NCBI GenBank assembly: GCA_051005875.1
Contig: JBPCIX010000072.1
Coordinates: 1 to 10,296, forward strand
Direction: 5' to 3'
DNA: 10,296 nt
Source of the DNA: JBPCIX01 sp051005875
GTDB lineage: Bacteria; Actinomycetota; CADDZG01; JAHWKV01
Both the position numbers and the translations under genes were made by a program. The notes beneath the pieces are model-generated. The model had not been told where the DNA came from. It worked only from the letters and a program-made list of their open reading frames with translations, and did no database searches. Positions 1-5,981 of the stretch are shown here, piece after piece. How positions within the stretch are numbered: position 1 is the stretch's first letter; each line of letters starts with the position of its first letter.

Positions 1-3
1 TAA

Positions 4-1329
4 TTACGCGACTTCTACCGTTCCTATCATCTCCGGGTGAATCAGGCACACGTAGCTGTAGGTTCCCGCCTTTGTGAAGGTCATGCTGTATGAGACGAGA
101 TCGGGCGGGAAGCTGAAAAAGAGCCCGGACGAGCGAAAGCCGTCGCCGGTGTACTTTCCCGCATCGACTTCAGTTGGCTCTGGAAGCGCTCCGCCGGCCC
201 CGACCGATGGGCTGGCCTCGCCGCTCCCCGGGGCGGTTGGCGAAGCACTCGACGGTGAGCTGGCCGACGGGTTTGCCGATGCGGTGGCCGAGGGTTTTGC
301 TGAAGCGCCTGCTGACGAGCTCGCCGGTGGGCTGGCCGAGGATTCGCCGGCGGCCGGCGGCTCGGGCATCCCCGGGCCACCGACCGGAGTGGACATTTTC
401 TCGTTCGCGTGAAACGTGCCGTCGGGTGCCTTCACGACCGCCAACACAGCCTCTGGGGGCGGATTGAAGCTAATCGTGTGGAATCCAAAAAAGGTCCACG
501 TGACTTTCTGACCGACCTTGGCCTTGGCTGTGCCCGGTATAAAGGCGTTAATCCCCGTGGACTCGGATTCTTCACTGCCGAATCCGGCAAGAAGTGGGAA
601 AGGCGCCTGACCGGCACTGGCGGCCTGATAGGCCTTATCGGTCGGAGCGAAGGCTGCCGCCAGCTGCTCTTTGCCCTCGGCTGCGACTTCAGCGGCCGAT
701 GGAATAGCAGTGTCCTTATCGACCACCTTGATCGTGCCCGACATTTGGGGACCGTGCAGGTTGCAGTAATAGGAGTAGTCGCCCCCCTTGATGTTGTCGG
801 CCAATTTCACTTTGAAGTCACCTGCATCGGGTGCCAGGTAGCCGCTTGAATAATAGGTTTCAGTTCCTTGGAATTCCGGTTGATCAACCTTCGGACAAGG
901 CTTGGTTTCGTCGGCCGGAAGGGCTCCCGATTCAATGAAGCACGGGTTGACCGCTATTTGGTTAGCGTCGCCGGGACCTTCGGGAAGCATTGAGGGAAGA
1001 GCTTCTAACTTGGCCTTAAGCTCGCCTTCCGGCCTCTGCTCACCGAGTTTTTTGGCAGCGGGGATGGCTTCATCGACCAGTTTGCCAAAGGTGACGCTGT
1101 GAGGCTCGCCACTAAAAACCTGCTTGAAGTCAACGGAGTCGCCCGCGTGCAGCGTTACTTCATCCGGGAAATAGGAAAGCGCTGCGCCGGCGTACTGGGC
1201 ACTTCTGCCGTCTACCTGAACCCTCCTGCTCTCAGGCTTGTCCTCGGTCTTAGTATCGGTTGTGTCCGTTGAGCTACAGGATGTGGCCAGCAAAGCCACA
1301 AGCGCCAAAAACCAGGCAGACTTTTGCAT
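4..1329 (-). CDS. Lipoprotein with two cupredoxin (type-1 copper) domains
   Basis: Predicted exported, lipid-anchored copper protein; an electron-transfer or copper-binding role outside the membrane is inferred from the fold. From the ATG at 1329 the N-terminus (MQKSAWFLALVALLATSC) is a lipoprotein signal with lipobox Cys18. Domain 1 has copper ligands His77 and C189-x2-H192-x3-M196; domain 2 has His284 and C428-x2-H431-x2-M434, so both sites look complete. Both domains have unusually long insertions between the first His and the Cys: about 110 residues in domain 1, including Cys130 and Cys145 (possible disulfide), and about 145 in domain 2, where residues 325-380 are a Ser/Pro/Ala low-complexity linker. 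A TTG ten codons upstream (1359) is an alternative start, but the ATG puts the charged n-region directly before the hydrophobic core. A GGAGG lies 13 nt upstream of the ATG, rather far. The gene ends with TAA at 4-6. Not part of an evident operon; the partner oxidase or reductase is not visible. Confidence 0.88.
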   Translation of the reverse strand: MQKSAWFLALVALLATSCSSTDTTDTKTEDKPESRRVQVDGRSAQYAGAALSYFPDEVTLHAGDSVDFKQVFSGEPHSVTFGKLVDEAIPAAKKLGEQRPEGELKAKLEALPSMLPEGPGDANQIAVNPCFIESGALPADETKPCPKVDQPEFQGTETYYSSGYLAPDAGDFKVKLADNIKGGDYSYYCNLHGPQMSGTIKVVDKDTAIPSAAEVAAEGKEQLAAAFAPTDKAYQAASAGQAPFPLLAGFGSEESESTGINAFIPGTAKAKVGQKVTWTFFGFHTISFNPPPEAVLAVVKAPDGTFHANEKMSTPVGGPGMPEPPAAGESSASPPASSSAGASAKPSATASANPSASSPSSASPTAPGSGEASPSVGAGGALPEPTEVDAGKYTGDGFRSSGLFFSFPPDLVSYSMTFTKAGTYSYVCLIHPEMIGTVEVA

Positions 1330-1379
1330 TTTCAGGCTGTTTCCTCCGTTCGATGTCAATGTACAAATAGAGCTTGAAG

Positions 1380-1407
1380 GCTATATGAAGAAAGGTATTT
1401 GAGTCAA
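1380..1407 (-). promoter_or_regulatory. Candidate sigma-70 promoter of the cupredoxin lipoprotein
   Basis: Read on the minus strand, TTGACT (1407-1402) is followed by a 16-nt spacer and TATAGC (1385-1380). This gives a leader of about 45 nt before the ATG at 1329. The -35 is close to consensus and the -10 is weaker. It is predicted from sequence only. Confidence 0.45.
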
Positions 1408-1452
1408 TGGAATTGCGGGATTGGGGCCGCCGCAGTTCAAACCCTTAAGAGT

Positions 1453-1469
1453 CGTCCATTCATAGGACG
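1453..1469 (-). terminator. Small hairpin just after nhaA stop
   Basis: Minus strand CGTCC-TATGAAT-GGACG begins directly after the nhaA TGA (1472-1470). The stem is only 5 bp and no T-tract follows, so this is at best a weak terminator or an mRNA 3'-end structure. Confidence 0.2.
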
Positions 1470-2846
1470 TCAATCGCCCCTGCCATCGACCTCTCCTTTT
1501 TCGAGCACCGTTGGTTGGACCGTGACACTCTCGGACGCTCGATTACTCACCAGCAGCAGGACTCCCATCGTGCCGGCTATAGCGGACGCCAAAAGCACGC
1601 CGATCTTGGCCTGATCAATCAGTCCGGGCTCGGTGAAGGCAAGTCCGGCAATGAACAGCGACACCGTGAAACCGATTCCGGCGACCGCAGCGCCGCCCAG
1701 GACTACTCGCCACGAGACGCCGTCGGGGAGCCGGGCGAGATTGAGCTTTACTGCCAGCCAGGCGGCACCCGAGATTCCGACAATCTTGCCCAGGACCAGC
1801 CCTGCCGCTATTCCGAGGGCGATCCTGGAAGTCAATGCGTCGCCTAGACTGGCGGCGCTGAGGCGAACACCTGCGTTGGCCAGAGCGAACAGCGGAATGA
1901 TCAGGTAGCTCGTCCATGGGTGCAGCAGATACTCAAGGCGCTCCGCCACTGAGACGACCTCGGTTGCCTGGAGAGACACCGCTCGCAGCGAATGGGCATC
2001 AGGCTCAGCTGAGAGCAGACCGGTCTTCCGGTAGACATCTTTAAATCCCCGGGCGTCGGTGGGGCGGGCCGGCGTCAGGAGCCCGAGAGCCACCCCGGCG
2101 ATGGTTGCGTGGATGCCGGATTCGAAGGTTGCAAACCACGCGCCGGCCCCGACGAGAACGTAAACGGGTGTCCAGGTCACCTTCAGCCGGCGCAGCAGGA
2201 CCACCGCCGCCAATAATCCGATCGCAGCGATCAACCAGCCGAGCTGGAACGCATCGGAGTAAAACAGGGCGATGACCAGGATTGCCCCGATGTCATCGAC
2301 TATCGCCAGGCTCAGCAGAAAGATCTTGAGACCAGACGGTACCCGGTTGCCGAGGACTGCAAGGACACCGACCGCGAACGCGATGTCTGTTGCCATGGGG
2401 ATGCCCCAACCAGCGGCGCCGTCTCCCCTGGTGTTGAAGAGCAAATAGACCAGCGCCGGAACCACCATCCCACCCAAGGCGGCCAGCGCTGGCAACGCCG
2501 CCTTTCGCCGGTCGCTCAGCTCGCCGAGGACGATCTCCCGCTTTATTTCCAGCCCCACGACAAAGAAGAAAAGAGCCATCAGGGCGTCGTTGACGAAATG
2601 CCGCAGGTCCTCGGTCAGGTCGAAATTTCCCACCGAGAAGCCGAGTTCGGTCCGCCAGAGACCTTCGAAGCTGTCCGCGAACGGGGAGTTGGCAACTGCC
2701 AAGGCAACCAGCGTTGCGCCCAGCAGGACGATGCCGCCGGCAGCTTCGGTGTGAATAAACGTTCGCAGCGGACGGGCGATGCGGCGCGCGAGCCCTATGT
2801 CACTTGAGACGAAGGTTCGCCGTGGGGGTTGCGGTGATTCGGACAT
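1470..2846 (-). CDS. nhaA: NhaA family Na+/H+ antiporter
   Basis: Integral membrane antiporter that exports Na+ (or Li+) in exchange for protons, giving sodium and alkaline pH tolerance. The 458-residue protein has the family signature around residues 88-111 (ALMALFFFVVGLEIKRE), a conserved Asp154 in MATDIAFAVG, the paired ion-binding aspartates Asp184-Asp185 in LAIVDDIGAI, and Lys353 in GLVLGKIVGI, matching the E. coli Asp133, Asp163/164 and Lys300 positions as I recall them. Many hydrophobic segments fit the usual twelve helices. The start at ATG 2846 is chosen because AAGGAG lies 4 nt upstream and the family begins near here; an open frame continues upstream to 3053 but that extension looks non-coding. 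Residues from about 436 form a short polar tail beyond the E. coli length. No nhaR-like regulator is nearby, so regulation is unknown. Neighbours are not functionally linked in any obvious way. Confidence 0.96.
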   Translation of the reverse strand: MSESPQPPRRTFVSSDIGLARRIARPLRTFIHTEAAGGIVLLGATLVALAVANSPFADSFEGLWRTELGFSVGNFDLTEDLRHFVNDALMALFFFVVGLEIKREIVLGELSDRRKAALPALAALGGMVVPALVYLLFNTRGDGAAGWGIPMATDIAFAVGVLAVLGNRVPSGLKIFLLSLAIVDDIGAILVIALFYSDAFQLGWLIAAIGLLAAVVLLRRLKVTWTPVYVLVGAGAWFATFESGIHATIAGVALGLLTPARPTDARGFKDVYRKTGLLSAEPDAHSLRAVSLQATEVVSVAERLEYLLHPWTSYLIIPLFALANAGVRLSAASLGDALTSRIALGIAAGLVLGKIVGISGAAWLAVKLNLARLPDGVSWRVVLGGAAVAGIGFTVSLFIAGLAFTEPGLIDQAKIGVLLASAIAGTMGVLLLVSNRASESVTVQPTVLEKGEVDGRGD

Positions 2847-3131
2847 GGTTCTCCTTGATCGCGCCAATAGGGCGCCGACCAGGCTTCCCGGCTCACCAAC
2901 CCGAGCATAGACCCTGTAGCGCCAGGCAATGACAACCAGGCTTTGGGAGAACCTTGGACTGCCGTCGTGGAGTCCCGAGCATGTATCCAGCCTTACTTCG
3001 TTTGGGCCGAATAGATCTCTGTGCCCCCGCCGATGACCGAAGCCATTTTTCACGGACCACGGTAGGACTCCGGCCCATCACTTGGCCCCAGCGCTCCTGA
3101 TGGATCGGATGTTGTGAGTTCTGATTGCCGC
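2847..3131. other. Intergenic region upstream of nhaA, no intact gene
   Basis: It contains the nhaA ribosome-binding site and a short GC hairpin (GCGCC-AATAG-GGCGC, 2861-2875) just upstream of it, which could affect nhaA translation. Open frames run through it on the minus strand, but none has a recognisable domain or a good start. I see no tRNA, riboswitch or strong promoter here, although the nhaA promoter must lie in this stretch. Confidence 0.5.
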
Positions 3132-3210
3132 TCAGCGCGTCGACCCTAGATGGGCCAGATCCACCAAATCCTTGACCCTGCTACTCGAGGCGCCTTCACC
3201 AACATAGAGC
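3132..3210 (-). pseudogene. Possible fragment of an AbiEii-type nucleotidyltransferase toxin
   Basis: Immediately downstream of the VOC gene, the minus strand encodes LYVGEGASSSRVKDLVDLAH and then LGSTR before a TGA at 3134-3132. The core SSRVKDLVDL resembles the conserved motif in AbiEii-type toxins that follows the nucleotidyltransferase core (R-V/T-KDL-hydrophobic-DL). No start codon, nucleotidyltransferase core or C-terminal half can be traced, so if real it is a decayed scrap. The match is short and from memory, so coincidence cannot be excluded. Confidence 0.35.
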
Positions 3211-3223
3211 CTCGGCGGATGCG

Positions 3224-3667
3224 TCAACCGGCGGCTTTTTCCCTGCAGTTAAGCATCCATTGGATGCCGAATCGATCAATCAAAGAACCGAAATAGTCCC
3301 CCCAGAACATTTCCTGCATTTGCATCTCGGGCTTGCCGCCCTCAGATAATGCCTTAAACAATCTGTCTGATTCCGCCCGCGTATCGGGCTCTAGATTGAT
3401 GTAAACGTTGTTCCCCGGGCTCACTTTGAATCCCATGGATTCGGTGGCGTCTGTACCTCTCAACATGTGTCCCGCCAAGATCGGTAACGACACATGCATA
3501 ACCAGGTTCTTATCTTCTTCCGCCAACGGTGGCTGGCCTTCCTGCGGGGGAACATCGGACATCCGGTTTACTTCTCCCTCGAATTCGGTTCCGAAAACCG
3601 ACTTGTAGAAGTTAAAAGCCTCCTCGGTATTGCCGGGAAAATTCAAATAAGTGCTCACCTGAGCCAT
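3224..3667 (-). CDS. VOC superfamily protein, PhnB-like
   Basis: A 147-residue member of the vicinal-oxygen-chelate superfamily, PhnB / 3-demethylubiquinone-methyltransferase-like group. The start (VSTYLNFPGNTEEAFNFYKS, residues 4-23) and the end (EMFWGDYFGSLIDRFGIQWM, about 119-138) are characteristic of this group; the length is normal. Family members are cytosolic and usually dimeric, and most have no proven substrate despite their annotation, so I assign none. The ATG at 3667 has GGAGG 5 nt upstream, a convincing ribosome-binding site. It is separated from nhaA by 377 bp and has remnants of other genes on both sides, including a piece of a second, different VOC protein at 3799-4020, so it is probably transcribed alone. 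Confidence 0.9.
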   Translation of the reverse strand: MAQVSTYLNFPGNTEEAFNFYKSVFGTEFEGEVNRMSDVPPQEGQPPLAEEDKNLVMHVSLPILAGHMLRGTDATESMGFKVSPGNNVYINLEPDTRAESDRLFKALSEGGKPEMQMQEMFWGDYFGSLIDRFGIQWMLNCREKAAG

Positions 3668-3721
3668 GAAATCCTCCGTTCCGTATGGTCGCTAGCATCT
3701 TAGCCCGATGCTCCGGTATGT

Positions 3722-3828
3722 GATCAAGCCGGCAGGAGGGTAAGTGCTTTGCAATGCCGGGGGACGAACTACGGTGAAATGACGGTGATCCAGGGTTGCT
3801 AACTTTGTTTCGACGAGCCTTTCGCAAA
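3722..3828. repeat. Left copy of a 107-bp direct repeat derived from a vapC 3' end
   Basis: This stretch aligns with 9098-9203 in the same orientation. The first 41 bases (from gatcaagccggcagg to the run of G) are identical; then comes one extra G here and about eleven mismatches over the remaining 65 bases. The two copies begin two bases outside the vapC stop codon. Confidence 0.85.
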
Positions 3829-3834
3829 TAGGGC
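3724..3834 (-). pseudogene. vapC 3'-end remnant with frameshift
   Basis: The minus strand reads PICERLVETKLATLDHRHF then TVVR, clearly matching residues 106-126 of the intact PIN toxin at 9100-9516 (CERLGEKKLATLDRRHFAVV). After Arg-Pro an extra G, compared with the intact copy, shifts the frame; without it the fragment would end in the same RHCKALTLLPA and TGA (3726-3724). Only the last quarter of a PIN domain is present and most of the acidic active site is missing, so it is non-functional. Homology stops near 3832, where VOC-derived sequence begins. Confidence 0.8.
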
Positions 3835-4020
3835 TGACCAGTGAAAGTAGTTGTCGTCGGGGTCTGAGAAGGTTGCGACCAAGTACTCGCCTTCAGTCGC
3901 CGGGTTATAGGGTTCCTTCACTACAATCGCACCTGCCTCCTTCAGCTTTTTGAAATCGCCCATTACATCAGCACTTTCAATGTTTTGGCTATGGTTTGGG
4001 GCCTCAACTGGCGGACTGCT
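3799..4020 (-). pseudogene. C-terminal fragment of a glyoxalase-like VOC protein
   Basis: Minus-strand translation gives 73 codons ending at TAG 3801-3799. Residues such as ADVMGDFKKLKEAGAIVVKE and EYLVATFSDPDDNYFHW are the typical end of a glyoxalase-type VOC protein (the DPDGN motif is DPDDN here). A TGA at 4023-4021 closes the frame upstream, and the N-terminal half with its metal ligands is absent. An internal ATG (3963) exists but would give only a half-domain. Its last residues run into the vapC-tail sequence in another frame, and its upstream edge abuts HepT-derived sequence, so it is a truncated fragment caught in rearrangements. It is not a duplicate of the PhnB-like gene at 3224. 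Confidence 0.7.
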
Positions 4021-4133
4021 TCACCGATGATCTCAAGCTTTCGGGTGACTGCATCTTGAATTAGTTTTGAGCTAAAGAATTCCTTGCCGCCGCCCTTCGT
4101 ATGCTTCCGAATATCAGCAATCGCCTCGCTGGC
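3963..4133 (-). pseudogene. HepT / DUF86 (HEPN) toxin fragment
   Basis: The minus strand encodes ASEAIADIRKHTKGGGKEFF followed by SSKLIQDAVTRKLEIIGEAV, then RQL, diverging to a stop (TAA 3965-3963). This strongly resembles DUF86/HepT proteins, whose core is D-A-I-x-I-x-x-Y-T...QDAVIRNLEIIGEA. The usual start is missing: the frame runs without a good start codon into the end of the downstream-facing vapC at 4150. The C-terminal half with the HEPN catalytic R-x4-6-H motif is replaced by unrelated residues, so the product would be inactive as an RNase. No MntA nucleotidyltransferase partner is adjacent. It is best read as a relic of a HepT/MntA TA system. Confidence 0.72.
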
Positions 4134-4149
4134 AGGGAGTTCGCCGGCT

Positions 4150-4602
4150 TCAGGGAAGAGATCCTGCAGGCGCCAGCCAACGGACAGGTTGACCGGTGAC
4201 AGCGGCGATTAAGTCGTAGTCATGATCGTAATGAAGCAGCGAAATGCCCGCCGATTCGGCTGCGGCCGCTATTAGGAAGTCTTGGGGCGGTACCCCCCTA
4301 TGTTGGCTTCGGGCCGCCAGGAGTGCCTGCACCGTCCGGGCCCGCTTCCATTCTCTCGGTCCAATTGGGCAATCCTGAAGCAGGTCCAATAAGGCGCTTT
4401 GTGAACTGAAGGCAGCGGAATCACGTGCGCTTCTTAAAATTTCCAGGGCGACCGGGTTGCACGTTTGAATCCTTCCTTCTCGAACCTCCGAGTTGAACCA
4501 TTCAGCCCAACCCGGCGCCAGGCTGGACCGGACTTTGCTCCAAACAGTGCTGTCCGCAAGGTGTGGTGCTGCGAGTGGAGCGTGCGTTAGGGCTTCGCTC
4601 AA
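4150..4602 (-). CDS. vapC: VapC-like PIN-domain ribonuclease toxin
   Basis: PIN-domain toxin, predicted Mg2+-dependent RNase inhibited by the antitoxin encoded just before it. Acidic residues fit the PIN active site: Asp17 in LADSTVW, Glu54 in ALEILRSARD, Asp108 in PPQDFLIAAA and Asp126 in LLHYDHDYDLIA. The 150-residue length is usual. A stop at 4614-4612 closes the frame, and the only standard start before Asp17 is TTG at 4602, which overlaps the antitoxin stop as TTGA. There is no Shine-Dalgarno sequence, so translation is probably coupled to the antitoxin. The end of the gene lies beside HepT-derived sequence in another frame. Its RNA target cannot be read from sequence. Confidence 0.88.
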   Translation of the reverse strand: MSEALTHAPLAAPHLADSTVWSKVRSSLAPGWAEWFNSEVREGRIQTCNPVALEILRSARDSAAFSSQSALLDLLQDCPIGPREWKRARTVQALLAARSQHRGVPPQDFLIAAAAESAGISLLHYDHDYDLIAAVTGQPVRWLAPAGSLP

Positions 4603-4814
4603 GAGCGATTTTTAGCCGACGACAATCGGTTGGCCCTGGCCGAAGCAATGTCTTCATCCTTCACATCGAACTCAAGGACGTCGAAGGATTTTAGTTTGGC
4701 TCGCCTGGAAACATCGGCCAGGGCTGCGTTAATCGTTTCGCTCAGGCCCTGGGTCTTGAGGGTTCGCCGGGCACTTTCAATTAGATCTGAATCCACGTTT
4801 ACTGTTGTTCGCAT
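4599..4814 (-). CDS. vapB: VapB-like ribbon-helix-helix antitoxin
   Basis: A 71-residue antitoxin predicted to bind DNA as a dimer through its N-terminal ribbon-helix-helix (MRTTVNVDSDLIESARRTLK, then TQGLSETINAALADVSRRA) and to neutralise the following PIN toxin with its C-terminal tail (about 47-71, SFDVLEFDVKDEDIASARAN and beyond). The start at ATG 4814 has AGGAGA about 8-9 nt upstream and begins directly with the RHH beta strand; an in-frame GTG at 4853 would add 13 residues but lies over the likely promoter and operator. The stop overlaps the toxin start (TTGA). The module is probably autoregulated through repeats at 4827-4863. Confidence 0.88.
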   Translation of the reverse strand: MRTTVNVDSDLIESARRTLKTQGLSETINAALADVSRRAKLKSFDVLEFDVKDEDIASARANRLSSAKNRS

Positions 4815-4826
4815 TGTGCATCTCTC

Positions 4827-4882
4827 CTGATACATGATGATGACATCAAGCACATCATATCAGATGCAAGGTTACCGCCAAG
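4827..4882 (-). promoter_or_regulatory. vapBC promoter with nested inverted repeats
   Basis: On the minus strand TTGGCG (4881-4876), a 16-nt spacer and TATGAT (4859-4854) form a plausible promoter. Around the expected start site lies a near-palindrome TGATG-A-CATCA (4838-4848), and a wider pair CTGATA (4827-4832) / TATCAG (4858-4863) brackets it. The outer right arm overlaps the -10 box. This is a typical layout for an operator bound by a RHH antitoxin; binding is inferred. Confidence 0.5.
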
Positions 4883-4945
4883 GTGTGGCTTCGGTTTGCA
4901 GCCCTTTGGCTCGAGATGTTGCGACTTAGCGCCCACAACAAGAAA

Positions 4946-5341
4946 TTAGCTGGCCCTAACGAGGAGCCCAGGAAGATCGATGAAGTGCGAATGGTTCGCC
5001 GTGACCAGGGTTCGCTTTGTCGAGACTGAGGTTGCCGCAATAATCAAGTCGTGTGCTCCGCGGGGATTGCCCGTCTTGCGGACATGTGCCAGCAGAAGAG
5101 CGTGCTCCCGGGCAACCTCCAGATCGTAGTCCACTATGTAAATGGTGGCCAGGACATCCTCCACAAAACTCCTCCGACGAACTCGGTTCTTGGTGTTGGC
5201 CAGCATCACCCCCACCAAAAGCTCCGCAGCGGTAATGGCCGCGATAGCAACGTCGTCTTCATCACCGATACTTTCATCGAGGCTTGCACCACGCTTCTCG
5301 GCCGAAATAAGGACCGTAGTGTCGAGTATTAGTCGATCCAG
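4946..5341 (-). CDS. vapC: VapC-like PIN-domain toxin (second module)
   Basis: PIN-domain RNase toxin partnered with the Phd-type antitoxin just upstream. Key residues, numbered from the start chosen here: Asp7 in RLILDTTVLI, Glu40 in AAITAAELLVG, Asp98 in RGAHDLIIAAT; the fourth position has Asn116 (LVTANHSHF), as in many VapC proteins of this type. Start choice is unusual: no ATG or GTG fits. The family begins right before RLILDT, where CTG at 5341 is preceded by GAGGAG 5 nt away; it overlaps the antitoxin end by 13 bp. The next standard start is TTG at 5395, which would add an 18-residue Gly/Arg-rich leader and has no ribosome-binding site. I prefer the CTG. The result is a normal-sized protein of 131 residues. 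It ends 132 bp before the next vapB start. Confidence 0.85.
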   Translation of the reverse strand: MDRLILDTTVLISAEKRGASLDESIGDEDDVAIAAITAAELLVGVMLANTKNRVRRRSFVEDVLATIYIVDYDLEVAREHALLLAHVRKTGNPRGAHDLIIAATSVSTKRTLVTANHSHFIDLPGLLVRAS

Positions 5342-5580
5342 GGCTGCTCCTCGGCCACGAGTACCTCCCTTAATTCGGCCAGTTCTTTCGCCCAAGATTT
5401 GTCTGGCGGGTGGGACTTCAGCAGTACTTTCAAAGACTTACCGTTGGATTGCGTCGCGGGGCCCATGCGGGCTACGACCTTGGTCCCTCTGCGTATAAGG
5501 AAGGTCTCGTGGTGTTGTTCAACCGCGTTCAGCACACTGGAAAAGCTCCTCGCAGCCTCGGTGGCCGTAATATCCTTCAT
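5329..5580 (-). CDS. Phd/YefM-family antitoxin
   Basis: An 83-residue antitoxin of the Phd/YefM family. The N-terminal fold MKDITATEAARSFSSVLNAV followed by a strand with FLIRRGTKVVARM (about 27-39) is the standard DNA-binding dimer domain; residues 50-83 are the toxin-neutralising tail. It precedes and overlaps the PIN toxin gene, so this is a Phd-VapC hybrid pairing, which is common. ATG at 5580 is the only good start; there is no Shine-Dalgarno sequence, and a GATAAT box ends 8 nt before the ATG, suggesting a leaderless message. The gene begins 18 bp after the stop of the thioredoxin-like gene on the same strand, so read-through from that gene is also possible. Confidence 0.87.
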   Translation of the reverse strand: MKDITATEAARSFSSVLNAVEQHHETFLIRRGTKVVARMGPATQSNGKSLKVLLKSHPPDKSWAKELAELREVLVAEEQPWID

Positions 5581-5599
5581 GCAATCAGATTATCAGATT
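5581..5599 (-). promoter_or_regulatory. Leaderless -10 box and tandem 8-bp operator of the phd/PIN module
   Basis: On the minus strand GATAAT (5594-5589) lies 8 nt before the ATG at 5580, so transcription would start at or next to the start codon. The same stretch is a perfect tandem duplication of AATCTGAT (5599-5592 and 5591-5584) covering the -10 box. No clear -35 is seen. The tandem repeat is a candidate binding site for the antitoxin. Confidence 0.5.
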
Positions 5600-5874
5600 C
5601 ACGACAAACTAGATGGTCTGCCGCTGCCGACCCCGGCCGCTTGTAGTTCGCCCATGTCTGGGCCAGCGTTTCGGCAGCAGCCGAGCAGGGATCCGTCCAC
5701 GACGATTGCAGGCAGCGTCTTGATGCCGTAGCGGCCGACAAGATCATGTTTCTGCCGGCTTAAGTCGTGCACGGTGACCTCGCAATCGGGGCAGGCCAGC
5801 TCATTCACCATTTTAACGGCGGGCTCGCAAACCGGGCAGCCCGCGGTGAACACCTCAACTTGTCTTTTTGCCAT
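5599..5874 (-). CDS. Small thioredoxin-like protein with CPVC motif
   Basis: A 91-residue cytosolic protein with a thioredoxin/glutaredoxin-like fold and no signal peptide. The redox motif is C13-PV-C16 (VEVFTAGCPVCEP), a second pair C28-PD-C31 follows, the cis-proline is Pro55 (KTLPAIVVDG), and a third vicinal pair Cys66-Cys67 (GSLLGCCRNAG) lies near the end. The three cysteine pairs suggest a thiol relay or metal/metalloid binding rather than a general thioredoxin; this is inference. The start at ATG 5874 has AAGGAG 8 nt upstream; an in-frame start at 5925 would add 17 polar residues and is not needed. It lies divergent from the nucleotidyltransferase/XRE genes and just upstream of the phd/PIN module, whose promoter overlaps its end. 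Confidence 0.82.
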   Translation of the reverse strand: MAKRQVEVFTAGCPVCEPAVKMVNELACPDCEVTVHDLSRQKHDLVGRYGIKTLPAIVVDGSLLGCCRNAGPDMGELQAAGVGSGRPSSLS

Positions 5875-5944
5875 TTTGCTTTCTCCTTTCGGGGATTTGT
5901 TTGGGACCCGCCGATCTTTCGCCAAGGCTTGACGCCGGGAACAG

Positions 5945-5981
5945 TTAGTGATTCAACTCACTATGGCTTATAATCACCTAG
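5945..5981 (+). promoter_or_regulatory. Leaderless promoter with operator for the nucleotidyltransferase/XRE module
   Basis: A perfect TATAAT (5969-5974) ends 7 nt before the ATG at 5982, so the transcript would begin at the A of the ATG. A weak -35, TTAGTG (5945-5950), is 18 nt upstream. Between them lies a perfect inverted repeat TAGTGA-TTCAAC-TCACTA (5946-5963). A protein bound there would block polymerase, fitting autorepression by the XRE protein of the same operon. Confidence 0.62.

Noticed and set aside
74..849. Several plus-strand frames opposite the lipoprotein gene, some with repetitive Ala/Glu/Leu sequence.
   Set aside because: They are the antisense of the low-complexity linker and cupredoxin domains; the minus frame has a signal peptide and both copper sites.
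2847..3053. N-terminal extension of NhaA (69 extra residues).
   Set aside because: The ATG at 2846 has a good ribosome-binding site and matches the family start; the extension has Arg/Gly/Cys-rich composition unlike NhaA and no hydrophobic helix of the family.
3054..3223. A possible tRNA or structured RNA in the GC-rich region between nhaA and the VOC gene.
   Set aside because: I could not fold a cloverleaf or find a T-loop motif; the only signal is the short AbiEii-like peptide.
3612..3827. A 71-residue minus-strand frame across the VOC start and vapC tail.
   Set aside because: It is a chance frame over the VOC ribosome-binding site and the vapC remnant; the recognisable vapC residues are in another frame.
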